From NCBI GenBank assembly GCA_964535295.1, contig CAZHUW010000185.1:1-6861 (forward strand): DNA of 6,861 nt, in the 5' to 3' direction. The stretch comes from SB21 sp964535295 (lineage in GTDB: Bacteria; CLD3; SB21). Positions within the stretch are counted from its first letter, which is position 1. Each line of letters starts with the position of its first letter. The translations under genes and the position numbers were made by a program. The notes beneath the pieces were generated by a model. The model saw only the letters and a program-made list of their open reading frames with translations, was not told where the DNA came from and ran no database searches. Below are positions 1 to 5,953 of this stretch, one piece after another.

Positions 1-1010
1 GTTTGCTTTTGCGGCTTGAAAATGAAGAAGCCGCGAAAGACCCTGAAAATGACCATTGCGATGAAACCAATTCCGGTGAAGTAGATATAAGATTCCCGCG
101 CCGATATACCGGTCGAAAAGATTTTGATAATCGTGAATGAAATCATGACAAAAACATATACGGGACCCAAATTGAGAAATTTGTTGGCATCCACCTCTTG
201 AATTGCTCTCGTATCCTCGTCCTTGATATATTTGCGGCAGGTCGCCTGCCATAGGTAATTTTTGATATGGAACGGGTTGCCTGAGGATGCCTTTAAAACT
301 TGTTTTTTGAAGAGTTCACGATCTATGACTTTTATAGGGTACTTTTGAAAAAGATAATCAATGAGGTGTCCGCCGGTCGTTTCAGACAGTGGTTTGATCT
401 CGAGTTTGTCAAACGAAGACCATACTTTTTTGAGGTGGATGTCGTCACGCAGAATTATGGTTGCTGCGCATACAGTTGCAACTCCGACCATCATTTCCAA
501 GAAAGCCTGATGAGCCGGAGTGATCCGATCGAGATTGTCAAAAATAATGATCATGCGATTCGGGCAAGATTTAACCGACCGAAAAACGAAATTCTGCATA
601 CCGAGGCTCCCCGCATGCGGCTTTAGGATTTGTCGTTGAACCTCTTCCCAGGGTTCGTCGTAAAGTTCTTCTTTCACATCCGCCAGCAGGCGCGCGTTGA
701 ACAATGCTTCTGTGGTTTGCTTCATTGCCGATGAAAGCGGAGAGGAATATTTGATGTAGATCAGCTGATATGCGTCCGGCGTAATTCGAACCGACTGGCG
801 ATGTCTCAGGCGCACATCAGAAGCCTCAGAGAAATCAAGATAACGCACCGTTCGGTTCAGCACATTCATCGCTTCGATCATGAGACGCGATTTACCGATT
901 CCTTTATCGCCGACAAGTAACGTGTGAATGCCGCTTTGGAGGTTTTTGACGGTTTTGTAGAGTTCGTCGGTACGACCGATAAAGTATGTGTCTTCGCGAA
1001 GGTCGGTCAT
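1..1010 (-). CDS. AAA+ ATPase with C-terminal membrane helices (partial, runs off the left edge)
   Basis: P-loop ATPase of the AAA+ class, closest in feel to ORC/Cdc6- or GspA/ExeA-like ATPases that couple ATP hydrolysis to remodelling of DNA or a protein partner. It reads open from the ATG at 1010 (MTDLREDTYFIGRTDELYK) to the edge, with 336 complete residues. The FIGRTDEL start is the usual entry box. Walker A is GDKGIGKS at 34-41. Walker B is MIIIFDNLD at 153-161 (Asp158). A sensor-2-like region has SSGNPFHIK near 244-246. Two hydrophobic segments follow at about 284-301 (VYVFVMISFTIIKIF) and 308-325 (YIYFTGIGFIAMVIF), so the ATPase domain is probably anchored to the membrane from the cytoplasmic side; the rest lies outside the window. 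The start overlaps the nuclease stop by 4 bp and is preceded by a weak AAAGG. The ATPase class is firm, the role is not. Confidence 0.9.
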   Translation of the reverse strand, partial: MTDLREDTYFIGRTDELYKTVKNLQSGIHTLLVGDKGIGKSRLMIEAMNVLNRTVRYLDFSEASDVRLRHRQSVRITPDAYQLIYIKYSSPLSSAMKQTTEALFNARLLADVKEELYDEPWEEVQRQILKPHAGSLGMQNFVFRSVKSCPNRMIIIFDNLDRITPAHQAFLEMMVGVATVCAATIILRDDIHLKKVWSSFDKLEIKPLSETTGGHLIDYLFQKYPIKVIDRELFKKQVLKASSGNPFHIKNYLWQATCRKYIKDEDTRAIQEVDANKFLNLGPVYVFVMISFTIIKIFSTGISARESYIYFTGIGFIAMVIFRVFRGFFIFKPQKQ

Positions 1011-2197
1011 TGAGGCCTTTCTTGCAACCTCACGCTTCGACTACGCTCAGCGCTGGCCCCAACCCTCTCCTTGAACCTCTCCCTAGCCCTCTCCTCAAAA
1101 AGGAGAGGGTATAGATTCAGGGATATAACAATGGGTAGGTGGTCAGAGTAGCCGCCGAGATATTTGGAACCGGAATATGTTGGCCACGGGCGTTTTTTGG
1201 AGTCTGCAGATCTGTTTTTGGTTTTGAGATACATAGATTCTGAATTAAAAATTCGGACGTCTGTCAGGAACGGCATCACGGAGCGGGATACAATAAATTG
1301 ATCCAGGAGATTCCAGTTATCACCATGACGATGTGTTCCCAGGCCGGCCGTTTTTAAGGCAATCATAGGGTTGAAGAGGTAATTGGAGTCTAATACCAAG
1401 TGTTTGTCCTCTGTTGCCTTCAAAACGTCTGTCAGCGATCTATCAAAAGGCTCGTCATTAAAATCACCCAGAAGAATTATGGGTGCGTCTTTGTTCATCG
1501 CAAAAGTATTATCGATTATTTTTCTTGCCGTTTTAGCAGCATTCAGGCGGCGCGGTTCTGATTCAAGTTTTCCGCCGAGTCGTGATGGCCAGTGATTGAG
1601 GAGGAAAGTCACACCTCTCCCCAACCCTCTCCTTGAGGAGAGGGTGTCCAGACCCCTCCCTAGCCCTCCCCTAAAAAAGGGGAGGGAACTGTTTGGTGCG
1701 AGGGAAACTTCGATGATTTCACGGGTGGGACGGCCTTTCAGACTCACGGTGTGTTTTTCTGAATGTATGAGAGAAAGAATATTTTTATTGTAAATCATGC
1801 CGACATCGATGCCGCGCCGATCCGATGATTCGTAATATACCTTGCCGTATTTTTTGGGGAGATAATTCAGCAGAGAATCAATGAGTGATTCATGCTCTAC
1901 TTCACAGAAGCCAAGAACATCAGGATTCATGGAAGCAATGACGGATGCGAGGTTAGTGATTTTGTAGTGTAACCGATCCTGTGTCCACTGCTTCTTGCCT
2001 GATGGCAGAAAATCGTCGTCACCTTTGCCCGGGTCGTCAATGGTGTCAAACAGGTTTTCAAGATTCCACCAAGCAATGCAGATCTCAGTGCTTTTCAAAG
2101 TGTCTCTCGCAGAAGCGTCAATAGTTTTGAATTGAGCGGCCACGGGTTGAAACATGAAAACGAACAAACTCAAAAAAATAAAAAAGAGTTTTGTCAT
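1007..2197 (-). CDS. Secreted endonuclease/exonuclease/phosphatase (EEP) family protein
   Basis: Probable exported Mg-dependent phosphodiesterase of the EEP (DNase I-like) superfamily; the substrate may be DNA, RNA or a phosphate ester. Residues 1-21 are a signal peptide (FFIFLSLFVFMF, cleavage after VAA). Motifs in order are WNLENLFD (43-50, Asn45), FCEVE (Glu99), RRGIDVGMIYN (127-137), NHWPSR (201-206, catalytic His202), ILLGDFNDEP (241-250, Asp245, Asn247) and GGYSDHLPI (348-356, Asp352-His353). All key residues are present. Two additions are odd. Residues about 169-195, between two core strands, are encoded by two palindromic repeats. The tail at about 365-396 is very Arg/Glu-rich, arises from further repeats, and follows the natural end near SLNLYP. 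Without them the length fits the bacterial family. The stop overlaps the ATPase start (ATGA). The family call is firm. Confidence 0.92.
   Translation of the reverse strand: MTKLFFIFLSLFVFMFQPVAAQFKTIDASARDTLKSTEICIAWWNLENLFDTIDDPGKGDDDFLPSGKKQWTQDRLHYKITNLASVIASMNPDVLGFCEVEHESLIDSLLNYLPKKYGKVYYESSDRRGIDVGMIYNKNILSLIHSEKHTVSLKGRPTREIIEVSLAPNSSLPFFRGGLGRGLDTLSSRRGLGRGVTFLLNHWPSRLGGKLESEPRRLNAAKTARKIIDNTFAMNKDAPIILLGDFNDEPFDRSLTDVLKATEDKHLVLDSNYLFNPMIALKTAGLGTHRHGDNWNLLDQFIVSRSVMPFLTDVRIFNSESMYLKTKNRSADSKKRPWPTYSGSKYLGGYSDHLPIVISLNLYPLLFEERARERFKERVGASAERSRSVRLQERPQ
1033..1110. repeat. Composite repeat at the 3' end of the nuclease gene
   Basis: Two different repeats lie side by side. At 1033-1052 is cgcttcgactacgctcagcg, a well-known type of dispersed bacterial repeat with complementary ends (cgct/agcg). 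At about 1057-1110 is the same C-rich family as the internal copy: aaccctctcc arms followed by the perfect hairpin ccctctcct/aggagaggg (1087-1095 and 1101-1109, 5-nt loop). Together they encode the last 32 residues or so of the nuclease, in a reading frame different from that used by the internal copy. Confidence 0.82.
1611..1688. repeat. Two tandem C-rich palindromic elements inserted in the nuclease gene
   Basis: There are two units about 38 bp apart, each a C-rich arm followed by a hairpin. Unit one has the perfect inverted repeat accctctcct/aggagagggt (1624-1633 and 1636-1645, 2-nt loop). Unit two has ccctcccct/aggggaggg (1664-1672 and 1678-1686, 5-A loop). The stems differ in sequence but each is self-complementary, so base pairing has been kept while the bases changed. 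The insertion keeps the nuclease frame and encodes about 27 Gly/Arg-rich residues (LPFFRGGLGRG and SSRRGLGRG). Confidence 0.85.
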
Positions 2198-2199
2198 GA

Positions 2200-2727
2200 T
2201 TAATTTCCTCGTATTGATAAATAGAATGTGATCTCTGTTTTCTGATTTTTGTTGCCTGAAAAACGTATGTCCTGAATAGTTCCGCGGTATGGCGATTTCA
2301 AATAGTGAACATTTTTTAATTCTTTCCTCTGTAAATTTGAAATGGCATTCCTTTTTGACTGGATATCCACCTTATATTGTATCCTCACCAAATCCATATC
2401 ATCTATTAGCTTGCTGATCTTGGTTCTTAGAGACAAAAGTTCGCCATACGATTGATTCACGTGCGCCTCGGAGACATATCCCTGCTGTTGATGATCAAGA
2501 TTCTGCCTGTAGCGCTGAAATGCCCGAAGAGAATCATTTAGTAATAAATACAGTGAAGATTTCATGGCGTCCGTCTTGTCTTTGTGCTGCATATCTAAAG
2601 CGTTCATTTGCAATTGATTTAGAAAAACATCTGAATCTGCCGTGTAACTCAGTGCCGAATCTGATTCGACGGCTAACGGCTGATTTTCAATTACCGTATC
2701 CCCTATCGACACCAGCATGCGTGGCAC
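2200..2727 (-). CDS. HlyD-like periplasmic adaptor domain, probably the C-terminal half of a split gene
   Basis: Related to membrane-fusion/periplasmic adaptor proteins (HlyD family), which link inner-membrane machines to TolC-type channels. From the GTG at 2727 it has 175 residues. The start PRMLVSIGDTVIENQPLAVES matches the lipoyl-type half motif 'GD.V..Gq.La'. Residues about 25-140 form a long helical hairpin (RYRQNLDHQQQGYVSEAHVN, then LLSLRTKISKLIDDMDLVR). Residues about 141-175 return to a lipoyl half (YLKSPYRGTIQDIRFSG ... EITFYLSI). The beta-barrel domain of full adaptors is absent, and no N-terminal signal or anchor is present in this frame. GTG at 2727 cuts into the fold, so it is likely not the true start; coding similarity continues to 2844 and probably into the DUF457 gene by a frameshift. 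The stop lies 2 nt before the nuclease ATG. Either a decayed gene or a recoded fusion is possible. Confidence 0.7.
   Translation of the reverse strand: MPRMLVSIGDTVIENQPLAVESDSALSYTADSDVFLNQLQMNALDMQHKDKTDAMKSSLYLLLNDSLRAFQRYRQNLDHQQQGYVSEAHVNQSYGELLSLRTKISKLIDDMDLVRIQYKVDIQSKRNAISNLQRKELKNVHYLKSPYRGTIQDIRFSGNKNQKTEITFYLSIRGN
2204..2210 (-). promoter_or_regulatory. Ribosome binding site of the secreted nuclease
   Basis: The minus strand reads GAGGAAA, with GAGG 9 nt before the ATG at 2197. It is the best Shine-Dalgarno-like site among the genes here. It lies inside the last codons of the HlyD-like gene, so translation of the nuclease is probably coupled to its neighbour and does not depend on a separate promoter. 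Confidence 0.6.
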
Positions 2728-2844
2728 TGCTTTTGACTGGAATGATAATAAAATCGTGGCTTGCTGTTGAATCCGGGCCGTATCTAAATAATCCCACGCG
2801 CCAGGGAAGCCGGACGAATCAAGAACTAACGCCTGATCATAATG
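2728..2844 (-). other. Coding-like segment upstream of the HlyD-like GTG, without a usual start codon
   Basis: In the frame of the HlyD-like gene the reading frame stays open from just after a TAG at 2845-2847 down to the GTG at 2727. It contains no ATG, GTG or TTG codon. It encodes a protein-like stretch (ALVLDSSGFPGAWDYLDTAR, then IQQQATILLSFQSKA) that would supply the missing first strands of the HlyD-type barrel-sandwich fold. The first 19 nt overlap the end of the DUF457 gene. A -1 shift after the ATC codon at 2837-2835 would read ...SGSIMI-QALVLDSSG..., joining the two proteins with no gap. This points to a lost base, a sequencing error, recoding, or a non-canonical start. Confidence 0.65.
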
Positions 2845-3902
2845 CTACCCGACTGAATCAGGCAATCTAAGAGACCCATTTCGGAAATATCCTGCAGGGT
2901 CGCATATTCTAATTGGATTTTTGAAGAAGTTGCCGATATCGTGTTGAAACGATCATAATAATGAGATATGGAGGGATTGTTTGTCGCCGTTAATTCACCA
3001 AACATGTATGCCCTGAGAACTCCTTTTGGAAAATAAAAAGATACGTTTTTCAAAAATTGATTGGACAAATCGACGTATTTAATATCTGAACGGATAAGGG
3101 CTTCTTTATGACATACTATTCTTTCAGGAGAGTAATGGTCTGTAATTGAGTTACCGATCGTGAAAAGCCTTCCTTCTTTTTCAAATAGCATTTTGTCATC
3201 CGTCAGAATGCCGACTATTGGGAAAGTCCCGGAGATGGTTTGTCTTGTTACGGCGTTTATTGCGGAAATGTCAGCTACGACAGAGTGTGTTTTGATGAAG
3301 TCCTGATAATCGTTTACGGCGCTGGTCATGTCTTTATGCAGAAAACGGATTAACCGCTGGTATCCTACGGTTGCAAGTGGAAACGTTGCCAGTGCTGTGA
3401 TGAAAAATATGACGGTCAATATCCGATCCAAACGAGATCCGGTTGTGGTTCGAAATGAATGCGGAAACTGCATATCGAGGGGAAATACGCCTTTTCGCGT
3501 CGATAAAGGGTAAAGAATCTTAACTCCCTGAATTGTGAATGTATCAAGGATGGAGTGTGTCCATAAGCCTATGCAGAAGGCAACCGCTACACCCCCCAAA
3601 ACCCCCTCGAGGGGGGCATTAATGAGAGCGTCAATCGTGTATACGGTTGGGACTAACAATAACGTAATGGCCAGAAATGTCAGCCAAGAGTGCGTGATGG
3701 TCCGGTGGCCCCAACGTCGTTCGATACGGCGGGAAATCCAAGGGAATAATTTTCCAACTGTACTGGACTGCGTGTCAATGTCAGGCAGAATGGCACCAAT
3801 TGATATAGCGGTAATCGTCCAGACATCGGTGGCTATGCCCATTGCCGCAAGAACGACAAAAAAGAAAGTCCAGGAGAAGGTTATGTGGGTTGTTAAAATC
3901 AT
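2826..3902 (-). CDS. YdjM/DUF457 family integral membrane protein (putative metal-dependent hydrolase)
   Basis: Inner-membrane protein of the DUF457 family (E. coli YdjM), often labelled 'metal-dependent hydrolase' although no substrate is established. Family signatures are His6 in TTHITFSW, LPDID at 39-43, GHRTITHS at 65-72 and THSILDTFT at 115-123; the His/Asp residues would lie at the membrane and could bind a metal. Hydrophobic segments lie at about 8-24, 28-40, 74-91, 100-118 and 173-192. Residues about 195-358 form a soluble, strand-rich domain. A C/G palindrome encodes APLEGVLGGV (96-105) between two membrane segments. The gene ends ...SGSIMIRR-TAG, and the HlyD-like frame next door joins this end by a single -1 shift, so the natural product may be about 567 residues with this part as its N-terminal half. 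The start is the first ATG after the 62-nt spacer. The family call is firm, the enzymatic activity is not. Confidence 0.88.
   Translation of the reverse strand: MILTTHITFSWTFFFVVLAAMGIATDVWTITAISIGAILPDIDTQSSTVGKLFPWISRRIERRWGHRTITHSWLTFLAITLLLVPTVYTIDALINAPLEGVLGGVAVAFCIGLWTHSILDTFTIQGVKILYPLSTRKGVFPLDMQFPHSFRTTTGSRLDRILTVIFFITALATFPLATVGYQRLIRFLHKDMTSAVNDYQDFIKTHSVVADISAINAVTRQTISGTFPIVGILTDDKMLFEKEGRLFTIGNSITDHYSPERIVCHKEALIRSDIKYVDLSNQFLKNVSFYFPKGVLRAYMFGELTATNNPSISHYYDRFNTISATSSKIQLEYATLQDISEMGLLDCLIQSGSIMIRR
3590..3616. repeat. C/G-rich palindromic repeat inside the DUF457 gene
   Basis: The plus strand has a run of six C, four A, then the perfect 14-bp palindrome ccccctcgaggggg at 3602-3615. 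On the coding strand it is read in frame as roughly APLEGVLGGV, in a loop between membrane segments, so it does not break the gene. Its layout (a C-rich arm followed by a C-rich palindrome) resembles the two repeat clusters in the nuclease gene, although the bases differ. It is probably another member of a dispersed small repeat class. Confidence 0.55.
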
Positions 3903-3964
3903 AAGGAATTTACGATTGACGATTTATGATTGTCGATTGCTGATTTTCAATTAATGATTCACCG
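3903..3964. repeat. 62-nt spacer carrying a degenerate 7-bp tandem repeat with GATT core
   Basis: This is the longest non-coding gap of the window. From 3912 the plus strand falls into consecutive heptamers: acgattg, acgattt, atgattg, tcgattg, ctgattt, then a degenerate tcaatta, then atgattc, ending at 3960. Five perfect-register GATT cores are followed by one broken and one more intact unit. No AGGAGG-like site precedes the DUF457 ATG; the sequence just before it on the minus strand is AATTCCTT. No hairpin or terminator is evident. The element could be an array of protein binding sites or a simple-sequence expansion. Confidence 0.75.
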
Positions 3965-5269
3965 TTAAGATTTTAAGGTTGAATACATTTCGGAAATACC
4001 GTCGAGCAAGTTGAAATGATCTAAGAGTTCGTAATGATCGTTGTAAAGACCGGTGATCAGGGTTATTAGTTTTTCTTTGAGCGCTTTTCGGGCTCGTATG
4101 CCTGTAATGGGATTGAAATGGGATATAGAGACATGACAAAGATCCAAAACGCCGAGCAGAGCCTCCACATGAACATTGAGGTCGTTATTGGATATTGTTA
4201 TCGAGCCCAGTGGATATTTTTTAGTCACTTCGATTAGAGCCTCTCCGATAATAAGGTCACATTTTTTTGAATGCTTTTTCAGCTCAACCCTATATTGGTC
4301 ATGGAATTCTTTGAAGATAGAGACGGCATGTGAATTCAGTGTTACGGGTGCATCGCTTGATGAAGAACTGAAAGGTCTTTCTGTGTGCTGATCGGTGGCG
4401 ATCTGAGAGGTGTTTTCATTACCTGAGCAATTTGATTCAGAGAACGCTTCACCTTTTGATAGCCTCTCCATGACCATTTCAAACTCTGTGTGTACCGTAT
4501 CGTCCGGAAATGCTTCAGTCGGTAATGGTTCCGTAATTCTTTGTTCGACTGCGACGGATGTTTTATCAAGCAATCCAGGCATCGAGTTCAATGGCTTAAC
4601 CGTATTTGCTTTGTTAAGGTTTTCCTGAAGGAGCTTGTCCAGATGGGTAAACCGCGAAAGCGGCGCATCCAAGTCTTCGTATCTGGATAAAAACTTGGCC
4701 GAAAATATTTGCGTGTTCTTCACTTCGTCATAAAACAAGAGGCGCGATGCACGGGATCGGTCCAAGTTGAGAATTTCATTCAGTAATTCCGTGTGGTTGT
4801 TATTCAGAACATGAAAGCGAATGGACGCTGAGTTCGGCAGAAAGGTGTTTATCTCCATGATACCTTTGGAACAAGATGTAATTTCATCTAAAGATTGAAT
4901 ACCGGAAACATCTAAGACGTGGGTGTGAAGTTTGAGGCAAGGCTCAAGATAAAATGTTTTTCTGAATGTCGTCAAATTCTGGTCATTCATATAGGAAAGT
5001 GAAACTACGGCTTGCACATCATTGATTTTGGCTGTTTGCGCGCAATCCAGCGCGGTATCCATGTTCAGCCGAAAGCGAAAATCAGCCGTTATCCGGCCCA
5101 CATCAAAAATGGCTGATCGTTTGATAAAGAAAATGTCCGCATACGCTGAATAGACTACGGCGATAAAGCCCGTAACATTCCTGTTTTGGCTGCGGGCCAA
5201 ATGCAACGGATCGAGAAATGAAATCGGAATATCCTGTAAAATCGGTTTTGCTCCGGACACGTTAAGCAT
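3965..5269 (-). CDS. Hypothetical cytoplasmic protein, two domains joined by a polar linker
   Basis: I do not recognise this 434-residue protein. There is no signal peptide or membrane segment, so it is probably cytoplasmic. Residues 1 to about 205 look like a folded alpha/beta domain with alternating hydrophobic strands (GFIAVVYSAYADIFFIKRSA, then DVQAVVSLSYM and KLHTHVLDVSGI). The first strands faintly resemble DUF4388/PatA-type sensory domains, but that is a weak resemblance. Residues about 205-310 are a polar linker rich in Ser, Thr and Glu, with a run of five serines near 300. Residues about 312-434 are predicted helical (IFKEFHDQYRVELKKHSKKC, ending HYELLDHFNLLDGISEMYSTLK). It begins 6 nt after the TolC-like stop, with no Shine-Dalgarno visible, so translation is probably coupled. 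Its position between a TolC-like and an inner-membrane gene suggests a cytoplasmic regulator or partner of that system (inference). Confidence 0.85.
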   Translation of the reverse strand: MLNVSGAKPILQDIPISFLDPLHLARSQNRNVTGFIAVVYSAYADIFFIKRSAIFDVGRITADFRFRLNMDTALDCAQTAKINDVQAVVSLSYMNDQNLTTFRKTFYLEPCLKLHTHVLDVSGIQSLDEITSCSKGIMEINTFLPNSASIRFHVLNNNHTELLNEILNLDRSRASRLLFYDEVKNTQIFSAKFLSRYEDLDAPLSRFTHLDKLLQENLNKANTVKPLNSMPGLLDKTSVAVEQRITEPLPTEAFPDDTVHTEFEMVMERLSKGEAFSESNCSGNENTSQIATDQHTERPFSSSSSDAPVTLNSHAVSIFKEFHDQYRVELKKHSKKCDLIIGEALIEVTKKYPLGSITISNNDLNVHVEALLGVLDLCHVSISHFNPITGIRARKALKEKLITLITGLYNDHYELLDHFNLLDGISEMYSTLKS

Positions 5270-5275
5270 TGTTTG

Positions 5276-5953
5276 TTATTCTGATTGATTTTCTTGCGTT
5301 ATAAACTGCTCCAGTTGACGAACTATCTGTGAATACCTTTGTTCTTCTTCCGACAGTTTTTTTTCAACGTCCAAAACTGCGAGTTTTTTTTGAATTACAA
5401 AGTCGCTGAAACATTCGCCTTGGTTGAATTTTATGACTGCAAGTTCCAATAATTCTTTTGTCAGTTTCAGTTCTTCTTTTGTATTTGAAATTGCTTTTTC
5501 CTGAAGGGCTTTTTCACTTAACCATTTTTCTTTGAGATATTTTTTTGACTGACTTCGATGTTCGATCTGTTTCTTTATAACCTCATATTGACGATTGGCC
5601 TGGCGTAACTCGAAATATGCCTTTTGTCGGGTTGCCGTCGAGAGAAGTTCGGTTATATTCCATGACATCGTCATGTGGTAGCCGTTTCGCGGAGCGAATT
5701 CCCGTATAGACTGATCATAGGTTGGGAATAAATATCCGGAAGTTGAAAGGTTTATGGAGAAAATGACTTTAGGAATAAGCCGGCGCAAAATGGCCGTTTG
5801 ATCATATTCCCATTTAGCTCGTGATAGATTGGCAAGGGCATTTCCTGCGTCCGATTCTAAGGAAGAATTGAAATAGTCTTGCCCTGAAAGCCGGTCTATC
5901 GGTAAAGCTGAGACGAATAACATTAATAATATCTGAATGAACTTCATTTTCAT
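5276..5953 (-). CDS. Half-length TolC-like outer-membrane efflux protein
   Basis: Probable exported outer-membrane or periplasmic protein related to the TolC/OEP family, which forms channels and periplasmic tunnels for export. Residues 1-24 are a signal peptide (basic start, hydrophobic core FIQILLMLFVSAL, likely cleavage after LSG). There is no lipobox Cys. Next come an amphipathic helix (NALANLSRAKWEY), a strand-rich stretch at about 60-100 (IPKVIFSINLSTSGYLF, then HMTMSWNITELLS, like the TolC 'sw.lfdg' region), and long Lys/Glu-rich coiled coils at about 105-225. The stretch LAVIKFNQGECFSDFVIQKK matches the TolC 'R...G..s...vl.A...L' repeat. At 225 residues it carries one structural repeat where TolC has two in over 400. 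It overlaps the recombinase by 4 bp. A second ATG at 5947 (residue 3) is better spaced from a weak GGGA. The family call comes from pattern, not alignment. Confidence 0.72.
   Translation of the reverse strand: MKMKFIQILLMLFVSALPIDRLSGQDYFNSSLESDAGNALANLSRAKWEYDQTAILRRLIPKVIFSINLSTSGYLFPTYDQSIREFAPRNGYHMTMSWNITELLSTATRQKAYFELRQANRQYEVIKKQIEHRSQSKKYLKEKWLSEKALQEKAISNTKEELKLTKELLELAVIKFNQGECFSDFVIQKKLAVLDVEKKLSEEEQRYSQIVRQLEQFITQENQSE

Noticed and set aside
300..626. Plus-strand open frame of 108 codons
   Set aside because: It lies wholly antisense to the AAA+ ATPase, which has clear Walker motifs on the minus strand; the plus-strand product has no recognisable fold.
1087..1109. Hairpin as a rho-independent terminator
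   Set aside because: The A/T run lies in the loop and not after the stem, and the hairpin is inside an open reading frame. The same holds for 1664-1686.
1596..1793. Plus-strand open frame giving PNPLLEERV and PSPPLKKGREL peptides
   Set aside because: It is a translation of the palindromic repeats on the opposite strand of the nuclease gene. Such Pro/Leu-rich peptides are typical artefacts of these repeats.
2679..3953. 15-bp direct repeat gctgattttcaatta at 2679-2693 and 3939-3953 as recombinase attachment sites
   Set aside because: One copy codes for an ordinary part of the HlyD-like motif and the other is part of the heptamer array. The sequence is AT-rich, lacks inverted arms, and is plausible by chance.
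3535..3954. Plus-strand open frame of 139 codons
   Set aside because: It is antisense to the DUF457 gene, whose family motifs and membrane segments are on the minus strand.
3912..3960. Short CRISPR-like array
   Set aside because: The units are 7 bp with no spacers between them, and no cas gene is present.
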